Source of the DNA: Lysobacter daejeonensis GH1-9
GTDB taxonomy: Bacteria > Pseudomonadota > Gammaproteobacteria > Xanthomonadales > Xanthomonadaceae
Reading direction: 5' to 3'
Assembly: GCF_000768355.1 (NCBI RefSeq)
Contig: NZ_AVPU01000003.1
Coordinates: forward strand, 1-64,000
DNA length: 64,000 nt
In this document: one piece after another, positions 7,652 through 16,569 of the stretch
Position numbering within the stretch: position 1 is the stretch's first letter
How the letters are laid out: each line of letters starts with the position of its first letter
Translations under genes and position numbers: made by a program
Notes under the pieces: generated by a model
Told to the model about the DNA's origin: nothing
Database searches by the model: none
Seen by the model: only the letters and a program-made list of their open reading frames with translations

Positions 7652-8299
7652 TCAGGGCAACAGCGGACCTTCGGCCAGGCTGTCGAAGCGCGGCACCAGG
7701 ATCTCCGCATCCGGCGGGAGGGACTTCGCCAGCGGGCGCGGTACCGTGGTGGGGTTAGACGCATAGGCCTTGCCGTCGAAGGTGACGTTCGCGAATCCCG
7801 ATTCGCCTCCGCCACCACCGACCGCCACCAGCAGGTCACGCCAACCATGGGTGCGCGTGGTCGTCGCGGCGATGGGGGCTTGGGTCACGCTGAGCGTGCT
7901 CACGATCGACCATTTGCCGGTGTCGTCCTGGGCCAACACGTAGGTCGTGCAGCCACCCGTCCCGCAGACATTCGGGCCCGCCACCTGAACTACCGCTTCG
8001 GAGCGGCCGTCACCGCCCAGGTCAACCGTCCGCCCGAAATAATGGACTTCGCCCATGTCCTTGCCGAGGTCCGCCCGGATCGGCTCCAGCGCGACCGGGG
8101 GGATCGCGTTGGGGTCGTCGGTCTCGCCATCGGCCATCGGCGGCAGCATCGGTTGCACTGGCTGCGGGGCCGGGGTGGCCGTTGCACTCGCGGTTTCCAC
8201 GGAAGCGGATGCAGGCGCCGGCGACTCGGCCGCCGGGGGCTGGCGCGGGGTGCATGCGACCAGGGCAAGCGCCAGGAGCGTCAATGGAACACGGGACAC
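7652..8299 (-). CDS. Putative lipoprotein, repeat-fold secreted domain
   Basis: A 215-residue lipoprotein. The GTG at 8299 is chosen because a strong ribosome site (GAGGAGG) precedes it and the product begins with a signal peptide plus lipobox (VSRVPLTLLALALVAC). A Pro/Ala-rich linker follows, then a domain containing DLGGDGRSEAVVQV, an FG-GAP or integrin-like phrase, and a GTGGCTTYVLAQDD segment as seen in lipoproteins that report field or metal status. It lies 38 bases after the gene at 8338-9129 and is the last of three same-strand envelope genes. Function unknown. Confidence 0.65.
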   Translation of the reverse strand: MSRVPLTLLALALVACTPRQPPAAESPAPASASVETASATATPAPQPVQPMLPPMADGETDDPNAIPPVALEPIRADLGKDMGEVHYFGRTVDLGGDGRSEAVVQVAGPNVCGTGGCTTYVLAQDDTGKWSIVSTLSVTQAPIAATTTRTHGWRDLLVAVGGGGGESGFANVTFDGKAYASNPTTVPRPLAKSLPPDAEILVPRFDSLAEGPLLP

Positions 8300-8337
8300 G
8301 GGCTCCTCCTCGTGATGGGCGTGGGGCGCGCGATCCG

Positions 8338-9129
8338 TCAGCGGCACTTCGGATGGGAATCGAGGGTCTGGATGGCATACACCTGGCCATCGGCCATCGT
8401 CATCTGCACGCACTGGCGCGTATTCCTGTTCCAGAAGATGCCGTACTGGGTGTTGCCGGAATCGAAGCTGTCCACGTTCGCGAAGCCGCGCGACGACATC
8501 GCGTCGATCGCGGAGATCGAATCCGATCCCTGCAGGTCACTGATGCGCTGGGCCTGCGCGTAGCCACCGCGGCCACTGTGGTAGCCGGAATCACGGTTGC
8601 GCTGGTCCACGCCTGCCTGGTAGCCCGACGCGTAGGAATCGGAACGATCGTAGTTGTGGTAGCTGTGGTTCTGCTGGCCGTCGTAGAAGCCACGTTCGTA
8701 CTGTTCTTCGTCCGCGGTATTGGCGTAATGCGCGCCGTTGTCGTGGTGGCTGGACTTGTGCGCCAGCACGGCACCCAGCACCACGGCCCCGATGATCGCG
8801 GCGGCGGCACCGTTGCTGCTCTTGGCAGCCTGGTTGCAGTCGGCGGGCGTGCCATCGGTCACCGAGGAATAGCGTCCATCCCGGGTCTCGACGTGGAGGC
8901 AGTTCTTGCTCCTCGCATTCCAGTAATAACTGTGCTTCGAATTGCTGCCGCTATGGCCGGTGATATAGACGTAGCCTCGATCGATGATGCTGCCTTCCGC
9001 CTGGCCGGCCTTGGCACCCACGAGGTCGGACATCTGGCTGGCACGCTGGGCATGCGCCGGTGGGGCGGCCAGGCCTGCGGCAATCGACACGCTCAGGACG
9101 GCAACGAAAGGCAGGGCGAATCGGCTCAC
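8338..9129 (-). CDS. Secreted protein with duplicated domain
   Basis: A 263-residue exported protein with a signal peptide ending AHA near residue 27. Two homologous segments flank a central region: residues 30-98 (MSDLVGAKAGQAEGSIIDRG ... YYWNARSKNCLHVETRDGRY) and about 196-263 (ISDLQGSDSISAIDAMSSRG ... IFWNRNTRQCVQMTMADGQV). Both end in a Cys, so each copy may hold one disulfide. The centre has a glycine-zipper-like hydrophobic helix (AAAAIIGAVVLGAVLAHK) and a His/Tyr/Ser/Asp-rich low-complexity stretch. Periplasmic or outer-membrane associated. It follows the L,D-transpeptidase gene by 32 bases, so both probably share a transcript. No known function. Confidence 0.7.
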   Translation of the reverse strand: MSRFALPFVAVLSVSIAAGLAAPPAHAQRASQMSDLVGAKAGQAEGSIIDRGYVYITGHSGSNSKHSYYWNARSKNCLHVETRDGRYSSVTDGTPADCNQAAKSSNGAAAAIIGAVVLGAVLAHKSSHHDNGAHYANTADEEQYERGFYDGQQNHSYHNYDRSDSYASGYQAGVDQRNRDSGYHSGRGGYAQAQRISDLQGSDSISAIDAMSSRGFANVDSFDSGNTQYGIFWNRNTRQCVQMTMADGQVYAIQTLDSHPKCR

Positions 9130-9161
9130 GACGGACTCCTCGAGGAATGGGAAGGTTGGGA

Positions 9162-10229
9162 TCAGCGTGCAGCGGTGGCGGTCGGAGGCAGGGTATCGAT
9201 CACGGCCTGCACCCGGCCGGTGGAGTGGGGCAGCATGCGTTGGTCGGTGGCGACCACCACGGTTCCCGGCACGATGAGCGGCGCCAGTTGCCGCGCGAAC
9301 TCGTGCGGCATCACCAGATCATGGATGGCGTCGGCATCCAGCACGGTGCCCTGCTCATCGCCATGGCCCGGGATGCCGATGACGGTCCACTTCGGCATCT
9401 TCAGGCCCGGATAACCCGGGACTTCGCCGCCCATGTACTCGGTGCTGGCGACATAGGCATGGGTGCCGGACCGCCTGTGCGGATCGCGCACATGGATGCG
9501 GGCGCGGCCGATCTCGATGCCGTTGCGCAGGACCACGATCCGCTGGTCGGTAGTGCTGATGACCATGGAGATGGAGCCATCGGGCGATTGCTCCGGCTGC
9601 CAGCGGAAGGGCTGGCCATCATCGAGCGTCGGCATGACCGCCTGCCCTCCCGTCACGGGATCGATCGGGATGAGCGCGGTCGGATGCACCATCGCCGCGG
9701 GTGCCTTGCCTTCCTCCGCCACCACCACGGTCATGCCCATGTTGCTGGCACCGAACAGAAGGCGCGCGAACTCGCTGGGCAAGTGCACGCAGCCGTGGGA
9801 TTCGGGATACCCGGGCAGCCCGCCGGCATGGAGGGCGACGCCGTCCTGGGTCAGCCGCTGCTGGTACGGCATGGGCGCGTTGTTGTACTTGCTCGAATGG
9901 TGGTCCTTGTCCTTCTGGGAAATATGGAAGACGCCGGTCGGAGTCTCGTGCCCGGGCTTTCCCGTGCTGACGGTGGTGAAACCGATAAGCACCCCATTGC
10001 GGCACACGTAACCGCGCTGTTCGGTCAGGCTGACCACCACGGCGATGGGCCCGAGCGTCTTGTCGTCGCCCCCCCAGAACCACTGGCCGGCCTTGAGTTG
10101 TGCTGGGGGCGTGTCCGCCGGACTGGAGGTCTTGGCGCCCCAGAACGGAACAGAGGCCTGTGCGGCGGCAATGACGACGGCCAGAACGCCGGCCATCCAT
10201 GCGGATCGGGCGCTGCGATATCGGTGCAC
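9162..10229 (-). CDS. L,D-transpeptidase with a degenerate second domain
   Basis: A 355-residue exported protein (hydrophobic signal at residues 10-27). Domain 1, about 58-172, is a YkuD-type L,D-transpeptidase with active site HAGGLPGYPESHGCVHLP; His145 and Cys147 are the catalytic pair. Domain 2, about 217-330, aligns with domain 1 (IAVVVSLTEQRGYVCRNGVL against ISMVISTTDQRIVVLRNGIE; LPSEFARLL against MPHEFARQL) but the active-site segment reads AIHDLVMP, with no Cys. So the gene arose by internal duplication and only one half can be catalytic. First gene of a likely three-gene envelope operon reading leftward. Confidence 0.85.
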   Translation of the reverse strand: MHRYRSARSAWMAGVLAVVIAAAQASVPFWGAKTSSPADTPPAQLKAGQWFWGGDDKTLGPIAVVVSLTEQRGYVCRNGVLIGFTTVSTGKPGHETPTGVFHISQKDKDHHSSKYNNAPMPYQQRLTQDGVALHAGGLPGYPESHGCVHLPSEFARLLFGASNMGMTVVVAEEGKAPAAMVHPTALIPIDPVTGGQAVMPTLDDGQPFRWQPEQSPDGSISMVISTTDQRIVVLRNGIEIGRARIHVRDPHRRSGTHAYVASTEYMGGEVPGYPGLKMPKWTVIGIPGHGDEQGTVLDADAIHDLVMPHEFARQLAPLIVPGTVVVATDQRMLPHSTGRVQAVIDTLPPTATAAR

Positions 10230-10466
10230 GGTTAGGCTCCGTGGGTGCCCCTCTGGGGCAGGTCACTCGTGCCAGAAGACGAAATCCCGCGGCACTAGCG
10301 GCCATCGTCACCATCCAGGAGCTGTTGGGGTCGTGCGGGCGGATGGAGCATAGCGACATCGTCGCTATCACGGCACTGCGACAACGGTAAAGGCCGGTTA
10401 GTGGCCTATCCGGATCTCACCCCCCATCGATACAGTCCCTGCATCGAATTCACGGAGGATGCACGG

Positions 10467-10670
10467 ATGAGCAAGTCGCGATGGATGAATGGTTGCGTGC
10501 TGTCGCTTGCGCTGACGTGCGCGACCGTGGCGCAGGCGGGCGAAGTGCCGGTGAACCGGCGCAAGTCGACCGCTGATCCGGCTCCGCACCGATGGCCTTC
10601 GGCGGCGCCGCAAGGTCAGCTGAAACTCCCGCCCTCCCCAGACCTGATCGCCCGAAAGGAGTTCCAGTGA
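10467..10670 (+). CDS. Small secreted protein
   Basis: A 67-residue product from ATG 10467 with a ribosome site (CGGAGGA) in front. It starts with a signal peptide (MSKSRWMNGCVLSLALTCAT, cut after AQA) and has a short, basic, Pro-rich mature part of about 40 residues. Its stop (TGA 10668-10670) overlaps the GTG start of the next gene, so translation is coupled. Probably a periplasmic peptide of unknown role. Confidence 0.55.
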   Translation: MSKSRWMNGCVLSLALTCATVAQAGEVPVNRRKSTADPAPHRWPSAAPQGQLKLPPSPDLIARKEFQ

Positions 10671-11212
10671 AACACGTGACATCGACGTTGAAAGTGTTGG
10701 TGCTCGCCGCCGCGTTGTCCTGGTCCCACGCAAGCCCGGCGCAAACCGTTGCAGTGAAAGAGGTGCCAGCAAGGCCCGCCGACGTCAGTACGCTCGACGG
10801 CCTGATGCGGGCGTTCTATGAAGTCGTCAACACCGCGCCGGACGACGACAGGCAATGGGACCGGGACAGGACGCTGTACGTGCCATGGGTGCGGTTCATT
10901 GCCACGTCAACCGATGCGTCGGGCAAGGTGAAAACCCAGATCTGGACGCATCAGCAATACGTGGACGCGACCGAACCGCTCGTGGCTGGCGGGTTCAAGG
11001 AATGGGAGGTGTCGCGGAAGACCAAGCAGTACGGAAACATCGCCCACGTTGATTCGGTGTACGAGGGGGAGGTGGTGGCCGACGGCAGCGTCGAGCGATT
11101 CAAAGGGCTGAACAGCATCGAGGCCTACTTTGACGGCCGCCGCTGGTGGATCAGTAGCGTGATGTGGATGTCCGAGTCGCCGGCGCATCCCATCCCCACG
11201 GAATTCTTGTAA
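10667..11212 (+). CDS. Exported NTF2-like protein
   Basis: A 181-residue protein starting at GTG 10667 in a GTGA overlap with the upstream gene; the ribosome site GAAAGGAG supports this start. A signal peptide (cut after SPA, near residue 25) precedes a domain with TLDGLMRAFYEVVNT at the start and a C terminus ending RRWWISSVMWMSE. This is the layout of SnoaL/NTF2-like fold proteins (N-terminal helix, then a curved beta sheet with a Trp-rich last strand). No catalytic residues can be assigned. It is coupled to the small secreted protein upstream. Confidence 0.65.
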   Translation: MKHVTSTLKVLVLAAALSWSHASPAQTVAVKEVPARPADVSTLDGLMRAFYEVVNTAPDDDRQWDRDRTLYVPWVRFIATSTDASGKVKTQIWTHQQYVDATEPLVAGGFKEWEVSRKTKQYGNIAHVDSVYEGEVVADGSVERFKGLNSIEAYFDGRRWWISSVMWMSESPAHPIPTEFL

Positions 11213-11223
11213 GGCCGTGGGGA

Positions 11224-12027
11224 TCAGCCTGGAGCGAGCCGGTAGCGCTCGGCGGCATGCTTGCGCGACAGCAACGGGGCAAGCTTGCGCCGCTTGTCGT
11301 TGAAGTATTCCCACTCGTCCACGTCGGGCAGCGATGGAATCGTGACCGACTCGCCCATGTCCAACCCGGCCAGCGCAGCGTCCACCAGTTCGCTGGCCTC
11401 CATCACCATGTCGGGCGGCAGCGTTTGTGGATCGACGCCGGAGCGCTCCCAGATCTCCGTGCGGGTCATCCCCGGCAGCACGGCCTGGACGCGGATGCCG
11501 CGCGGACCCAATTGCTCGTGCAGCGACTGGCTCAGCGCCAACACGTAGGCCTTGGTGGCCACATACACGGGCTCGAAGCTTTCTGGCATCAGGGCGGTGA
11601 CCGAGCCGATGTTGACGATGGTGCCGCCGCCGCGTGCAACGAAGCCCTTCGCCGCCGCGGCGGCGAGCCGCGTCACGGCCATGACGTTGAGCGAGACGAT
11701 GGCCTCGAGCGTGAGCGGGTCGGCGGAATCGAATGGGCCGAGGCCGGCGACGCCTGCGTTGTTGACCAGCATCGTGATGGCGTGGTCGTCGAGCAGGCGC
11801 GCTTCGACCCGCTGCAGGTCGGCCGGGTCGAGCAGGTCGGCGCGCAGCACCTCCGCCGAGGTTCCGGGGTCGCGCTGAAGGCGTTCCGCCAGTGCCTGCA
11901 TGCGCTCCTCATCCCGCGCAACCAGCACCACGTCGTGGCCAAGGCGCGCAAGCCGGTCGGCGTAGACCGCGCCAATTCCAGAGGAGGCGCCCGTGACGAG
12001 TGCCTTGGGTCGGGTCTGGATGTTCAT
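11224..12027 (-). CDS. Short-chain dehydrogenase/reductase (SDR)
   Basis: A 267-residue classical SDR. It shows the NAD(P)-binding motif TGASSGIG near residue 13, the NNAG motif near 90, and the active-site pair in YVATK near 155, with the catalytic Ser a little upstream (NIGSV). An Arg in VLVARDEER after the second strand favours NADP(H). It overlaps the upstream membrane gene by 4 bases, so the two form an operon. A decayed hydrolase gene and a LysR gene lie just upstream. The substrate is not predictable. Confidence 0.85.
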   Translation of the reverse strand: MNIQTRPKALVTGASSGIGAVYADRLARLGHDVVLVARDEERMQALAERLQRDPGTSAEVLRADLLDPADLQRVEARLLDDHAITMLVNNAGVAGLGPFDSADPLTLEAIVSLNVMAVTRLAAAAAKGFVARGGGTIVNIGSVTALMPESFEPVYVATKAYVLALSQSLHEQLGPRGIRVQAVLPGMTRTEIWERSGVDPQTLPPDMVMEASELVDAALAGLDMGESVTIPSLPDVDEWEYFNDKRRKLAPLLSRKHAAERYRLAPG

Positions 12028-12536
12028 GCCGGCGCTACCTCGCGACGTGTGCGGCGAATGCGTGCGGCCTGCACCGCCGCACCGGCCAGATAGACGAGAA
12101 AGCCCGCACCGACCAATGCCTTGAGCATCGGATCCTCCGGGCCGCTGAAAGCGGGGCTGCCCAAGGGGACGCGCGTGCCCGTCTCGGTGAGTCCGGGGAT
12201 CAGGTGGAAGAACAGGGTCAGCGAATAGCCGAGCACCGCGACGTAGCGCGAAAGCCCGGTCGCCGCTCGCGCGCGCCTTTCCGCGGCCCAGGCGACGGCC
12301 AGCACTGCCAGTGTCGCTATGGCAAGCATGTGCGGCGCTCCGAAACCACCGTGGCGGAAGATGAAGAGCCCGGTAATGGCGGTGGCCGCGGTGAACAGTA
12401 TGTAGGTCAGCCCGGGGCGCGTCCCGCTACCGATCTCGCCACGGCGGGAGAGGTCGATGATGCCCGCGGCTACGGCCACCAGGGCGAGCAGGGTGTGGAA
12501 GGTGCCGAAGACGCTGAGGTTGAGTGTCGAGAGCAT
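12024..12536 (-). CDS. Integral membrane protein, possibly DUF2306-like
   Basis: A 170-residue hydrophobic protein with about five membrane segments (residues 8-28, 43-60, 66-85, 96-116 and 137-158). Candidate heme or metal ligands include histidines within helices ([22 protein letters not shown]). The general plan is like small DUF2306-type membrane proteins, but I am not sure of the family. The end overlaps the SDR start by 4 bases (12024-12027), so both are co-expressed. Confidence 0.6.
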   Translation of the reverse strand: MLSTLNLSVFGTFHTLLALVAVAAGIIDLSRRGEIGSGTRPGLTYILFTAATAITGLFIFRHGGFGAPHMLAIATLAVLAVAWAAERRARAATGLSRYVAVLGYSLTLFFHLIPGLTETGTRVPLGSPAFSGPEDPMLKALVGAGFLVYLAGAAVQAARIRRTRREVAPA

Positions 12537-12589
12537 GGGATTACTCGTAAGCCGGGAGACCTGTGAAGGTCTGTGAATGGCGGCCCTCG

Positions 12590-12703
12590 GGACTTCAGGA
12601 AGTCCAGAAGGTCGGCGTTGAGCATTTCCTTGTGCGTGTCGGTGATGCCATGCGGCGCGCCCGGATAGCCGTGGACGATGAGCGTGGGTACGTCGAACTT
12701 TTC
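12590..12703 (-). pseudogene. Remnant of an alpha/beta hydrolase (chloroperoxidase-type) C terminus
   Basis: Read on the minus strand, the frame gives [12 protein letters not shown] joined directly to [20 protein letters not shown] and LDFLKS. Cofactor-free haloperoxidases/arylesterases contain both blocks, [17 protein letters not shown] and YxGAPHGxxxTHxxxLNxDLLxFL, separated by about 30 residues that carry the catalytic Asp. Here the blocks are fused, so the intervening segment and the whole N-terminal domain are missing, although the His block is intact. A clear decay product with an in-frame internal deletion. Confidence 0.7.
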
Positions 12704-12888
12704 AGGTCCTGTTGACGAAGTGATTTTTACCCCCGTGGGGTCGCCGCGAAAACGCCCATGCCTGCAAACACGCGATGCATCCTTGCAACGCCGGCTGGCA
12801 CGCTTGTTGCGCTATGTGTTTCCATGGCCGTGTGCTTTCATACAAGCGCCCGGCTCAGCCGGAAGTCCGCGACCGGAGACCGTCCGCC

Positions 12889-13773
12889 GTGAGCTTCGAT
12901 TGGAACGACATTCCGTTGCTGCTCAAGCTTGCCGATACGGGAAGCATGAGCCAGGCCGGGCGCATCCTTGGTCTGGATGCCTCGACGGTGAGCCGTCGCG
13001 TGGCCGCCGCGGAGAAAGCCTTGGGCGTGCGCTTGTTCATCCGCGAGCCGACCGGCTACCAGGCTACCGACGCCGGACGCGTCTTCCTGGCGCATGCAGA
13101 GTCGGTGCTGGACCGCGTCCAGACCATGCTGGTGGATACGCGCGCGGAGGGGGAGGGTGTCTCCGGCGTCGTCAGCATCACCGCGATCGATGTGCTCTTC
13201 AGCCACTGGATCTTGCGGTACCTGCCCCCGCTGCTCGCACAGTACCCGGGGCTGCAGATCAATCTGATAGGCGACAATCGCGACTTGTCCTTTACCCGGC
13301 ACGAGGCCGATCTCGCCATACGCCTCAGTCGGCCCAACGAGGATGCCGCGCTGCGCATGCGCAAGGTCGGCGACTTGGGGCTGGCGGTGTATGGTGCACC
13401 GTCGTTCGCGGGGCTCCCGCGTGAAGAATGGGCCGATGCACCGTGGCTTGCGTATCCGCTGGAGCTTTCGCGCATGCCGGAAATGCAATGGTTGGACCGG
13501 CTGGAGCTACGCAGGCCGCCGACGCGCCTGAGCAGTGTGTCGATGATTCTTCGTGCCTGCCAGGAGGGCGTGGGAATTGCACTGCTGCCCTGTATCGCGG
13601 CTGACAGTGCCGGACTCCAGCGGCTGGAGCCACAACCCGTCATCCATCGCGAGCTTTGGCTGCTGAGTCATCGCGATGCGGGCCACGTCACGCGGTTCCG
13701 AACGGTGGCGGACTGGATGGTCCGTCTTTTTGAAAGCCACGCAGCCGCACTGCGCGGGGATTCGACAATCTGA
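12889..13773 (+). CDS. LysR-family transcriptional regulator
   Basis: A 294-residue LysR regulator. The start is the GTG at 12889 (MSFDWNDIPLLLKLADTGSM), after GGAG, because the winged HTH should begin a few residues in. The HTH lies at residues 15-45 (SMSQAGRILGLDASTVSRRV) and the co-inducer-binding domain from about 90 (GVVSITAIDVLFSHWIL). Divergent from the decayed hydrolase and the membrane protein/SDR operon, which are its likely historical targets; with part of that locus lost, its present target is uncertain. Confidence 0.88.
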   Translation: MSFDWNDIPLLLKLADTGSMSQAGRILGLDASTVSRRVAAAEKALGVRLFIREPTGYQATDAGRVFLAHAESVLDRVQTMLVDTRAEGEGVSGVVSITAIDVLFSHWILRYLPPLLAQYPGLQINLIGDNRDLSFTRHEADLAIRLSRPNEDAALRMRKVGDLGLAVYGAPSFAGLPREEWADAPWLAYPLELSRMPEMQWLDRLELRRPPTRLSSVSMILRACQEGVGIALLPCIAADSAGLQRLEPQPVIHRELWLLSHRDAGHVTRFRTVADWMVRLFESHAAALRGDSTI

Positions 13774-14083
13774 CGTGCACGGCCTGCCGGTGGCCGGGCA
13801 GCAGTGCGAGAACCTGATCAACCATCTGGCATGCGGGAGGTTCGCGAACTTGGGCGAGCCTGGGCACCTTGGTCCACCGCAGCCCAGCCACGGCACCACC
13901 CGATTTGAGCGCTCCTCTGCACAGCCCTACAATAGCGACCCTCGCCGCCGCCGCCCGATGCGATGACGCCGCCCTGACCCGTAGCCGCAGTTCGCACGCG
14001 CCGCTGTCCATCGCGGCCGACGGGTCCGTTTACGTTTTTTTCCATCTGCAACGCGCGCCGCAATCGGCGTGCAGGAGCCATCC
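13774..14083 (+). other. Intergenic region, no gene seen
   Basis: About 310 bases between the LysR and SulP genes. No frame on either strand has a convincing start and protein-like content. A short imperfect hairpin (CTGCC...GGCAG near 13785) could end the LysR transcript, and the SulP ribosome site CAGGAG lies at its right end. Confidence 0.4.
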
Positions 14084-15562
14084 ATGTCCGTCATCTATTC
14101 GCTGCGCGAGCAGTGGTTCGGCAATGTGCGCGGCGACATCCTCTCGGGTGTTCTGGTGGCGCTGGCCTTGATTCCCGAGGCGATCGCCTTCTCGCTGATC
14201 GCCGGTGTCGACCCCAAGGTCGGCCTGTACGCTTCGTTCTGCATCGCCGTGGTCACCGCTATCGCCGGCGGCCGGCCGGGCATGATCTCGGCGGCGACCG
14301 GGGCGATGGCGCTGGTGATGGTCGACTTGGTCAAGGACTACGGCCTGCAGTACTTGCTTGCCGCTACCATCCTTGCCGGTGTGTTGCAGATCATCGCGGC
14401 GGCGCTGCGCCTGAACACGCTGATGCGCTTCGTGTCACGCTCGGTGGTGATCGGCTTCGTCAACGCGTTGGCTATCCTGATCTTCCTTGCGCAGCTGCCG
14501 GAGCTGGTCGGCGTGCCGTGGGCGGTGTACGCGGTGTGCGCGGCGGGCCTCGCGATCATCTACCTGCTGCCGCTGCTGACCCGCGCGGTGCCTTCGCCGC
14601 TGGTGGCGATCGTGGTGCTGACCGGCGTCTGCATCAGCTTCGGCATCGACATCCGCACCGTCGGCGACATGGGCCAGCTGCCCGACAGTCTCCCGGTGTT
14701 CCTGCTGCCCGACATTCCGCTGACGATGGAAACGTTGCAGATCCTGCTGCCGGTTTCGGCCACGCTGGCCGTGGTCGGCCTGCTGGAGTCGCTGATGACG
14801 GCGCAGATCGTCGAGGACGCCACCGACACGCCAACCAATCGCCAGCGCGAATGCGCCGGCCAGGGCGCCGGCAACATCGTCGCCGGTTTCTTCGGTGGCA
14901 TGGCCGGCTGCGCGATGATCGGGCAGTCGATGATCAACATTTCTTCCGGCGGCCGCGGGCGGCTGTCCTGCTTCATCGCCGGCGTGGTCTTGCTGCTGCT
15001 GGTCGTCTACGCCAGCGAGTGGGTGTCGAAGATCCCGATGGCGGCATTGGTAGCGGTGATGATCATGGTCAGCATCGGCACCTTCCACTGGAAGAGCGTG
15101 CTCGAACTGAAGTCGCACCCGAAGAGCGCCAACCTGATCATGATCGGCACCGTGATCGTAACCGTCGCCACCCACGACCTTGCCAAGGGCGTGCTGGTCG
15201 GCGTGCTGCTGACCGCGCTGTCGTTCTCGCGCCGGGTCAGCGTCATGTTGCGCGTCGACGACGAGGACCGCAGCGATGGCACGCGCGTGTACACCGTGCA
15301 CGGCGAGGTGTTCTTCGCCAGCGCGGTGCAGTTCAGCAACAGTTTCGACTACCTGCACGCGACCAAGCGGGTGCTGATCGACCTCACCCACGCGCACTTC
15401 TGGGACACCAGTGCGGTGGCCGCGCTCGACCGCGTAGTAATCAAGCTGCGCAGGCATGGTGCCGAGGTCGAGGTGATCGGCCTGAACCAGGCCAGTGAGT
15501 CGCTGGTCGAGAGGTTGGCTACGCACCGCGACCAGGACGCGAGCTTGGCGGCGGGGCATTAG
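14084..15562 (+). CDS. SulP-family inorganic anion transporter
   Basis: A 492-residue membrane transporter starting at ATG 14084 behind CAGGAG. It has the SulP plan: about a dozen hydrophobic helices, an N-terminal signature ([20 protein letters not shown]), a conserved central block ([20 protein letters not shown]) and a C-terminal cytoplasmic STAS domain of about 100 residues ([17 protein letters not shown] ... [20 protein letters not shown]). Members carry sulfate, bicarbonate or dicarboxylates, driven by Na+ or H+. The WDTSAV motif is the STAS loop. The gene stands alone and its end overlaps the convergent AraC gene by 4 bases. Exact anion unknown; bicarbonate and sulfate are both possible. 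Confidence 0.9.
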   Translation: MSVIYSLREQWFGNVRGDILSGVLVALALIPEAIAFSLIAGVDPKVGLYASFCIAVVTAIAGGRPGMISAATGAMALVMVDLVKDYGLQYLLAATILAGVLQIIAAALRLNTLMRFVSRSVVIGFVNALAILIFLAQLPELVGVPWAVYAVCAAGLAIIYLLPLLTRAVPSPLVAIVVLTGVCISFGIDIRTVGDMGQLPDSLPVFLLPDIPLTMETLQILLPVSATLAVVGLLESLMTAQIVEDATDTPTNRQRECAGQGAGNIVAGFFGGMAGCAMIGQSMINISSGGRGRLSCFIAGVVLLLLVVYASEWVSKIPMAALVAVMIMVSIGTFHWKSVLELKSHPKSANLIMIGTVIVTVATHDLAKGVLVGVLLTALSFSRRVSVMLRVDDEDRSDGTRVYTVHGEVFFASAVQFSNSFDYLHATKRVLIDLTHAHFWDTSAVAALDRVVIKLRRHGAEVEVIGLNQASESLVERLATHRDQDASLAAGH

Positions 15563-16473
15563 CGAGTAGGGGATAAAGAGCTCTCCCGCGCATAACCTCG
15601 CGGTGAGCGACCGACATGGCGGCGGAAAGCGGTGCTGAAGGCGCTGGCGGACGAGTAGCCTATGCGCGCGGCGACCTGCTCCATCGGCAGGCGCTCGCGG
15701 GCAATCAGATCCTTGGCAATCGCCATTCGCCACGTCAGCAGGTATTCCATCGGCGGCAGGCCCAGCGAATGCGTGAAGCGCTGGAAATACGCTGAGCGCG
15801 AAAGCGCCGCGACGTTGGCCAGTTGTTCAACCGTCCACGCTCGCGCCGGATCCCGGTGCATTGCCCGAATTGACGTCGCGAGCCTTTCATCCGCCAATCC
15901 GCGCATCAGGCCGGGCGGTGCGTCGTCCGCGGGCGCTGCACGCAACGCCTCGATCAACAGGACCTCCACCAAACGCGCCAGGATGAGCTCGCGCCCGGGG
16001 AGTGACTGCGCCGCTTCTTCGCGGATGAGGCGGACCAGTGCATCCAGGCGCACCAGGCCACGTACATGGACGACTTTGGGGAGGAACTGCGCGAGCAGGC
16101 TGACATCGGGAGAGCCGAACTCGAAGTACCCGCCCAACATGCGGGCATCCGGTTTACCTTCCTCCGGCCCGTAGTGCAGATCGTTCGTTCGCTGCGATGC
16201 CGCTATCGGATCGATCGGGTGGGGATCCACCGGCTCGAAACCAGAAAGGACAAAGGCCGGGGTCGTTGGCAGGAACACGAAATCGCCCGCTTCAAGGCGG
16301 ATCGGGTCTGTACCTTCGACTTGCAGGAGACAGGCGCCTTCGGTCACCACGCAGAATCCGGGATGCCCGTAGGCCGTGTAGCGAACACCCCAGGCGCCCG
16401 TGCCGCTGATCCCCTTGGCGCGGATCTCTGCGGGTCTCAGCAGGGTGATCAGTTCGGTAAGCGGGTCGGACAT
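15559..16473 (-). CDS. AraC-family transcriptional regulator
   Basis: A 304-residue regulator. Residues 15-100 form a cupin-type sensor ([20 protein letters not shown]); the C-terminal 100 residues carry two HTHs ([20 protein letters not shown] and [20 protein letters not shown]) and the AraC signature ending GRSPRGYAR. The 'cupin_6' layout is typical of AraC proteins that control adjacent oxidoreductase genes. It is divergent from the SDR at 16570 across 96 bases that contain an inverted repeat, so it probably controls that SDR and itself. Confidence 0.9.
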   Translation of the reverse strand: MSDPLTELITLLRPAEIRAKGISGTGAWGVRYTAYGHPGFCVVTEGACLLQVEGTDPIRLEAGDFVFLPTTPAFVLSGFEPVDPHPIDPIAASQRTNDLHYGPEEGKPDARMLGGYFEFGSPDVSLLAQFLPKVVHVRGLVRLDALVRLIREEAAQSLPGRELILARLVEVLLIEALRAAPADDAPPGLMRGLADERLATSIRAMHRDPARAWTVEQLANVAALSRSAYFQRFTHSLGLPPMEYLLTWRMAIAKDLIARERLPMEQVAARIGYSSASAFSTAFRRHVGRSPRGYARESSLSPTR

Positions 16474-16498
16474 TTTTGGATGATTGCGAATGAATATC

Positions 16499-16521
16499 GG
16501 ACTTTACGTTATAGAGAGTCC
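16499..16521. promoter_or_regulatory. Candidate operator between AraC and SDR genes
   Basis: The inverted repeat GGACT-N13-AGTCC overlaps the A/T-rich core (TTACGTTATAGAG) of the divergent promoter region. It is placed where a regulator would block or activate both genes. The short arms make chance possible. Confidence 0.3.
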
Positions 16522-16569
16522 TGCAATCGTGCCATACCGTAACTCCACCCTCAACCAAGGAGTTACGCA

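Noticed and set aside
14113-15498. Long plus-strand frame within the SulP gene (461 codons)
   Set aside because: Arg/Gly/Pro-rich shifted-frame shadow; the SulP frame has all family motifs.
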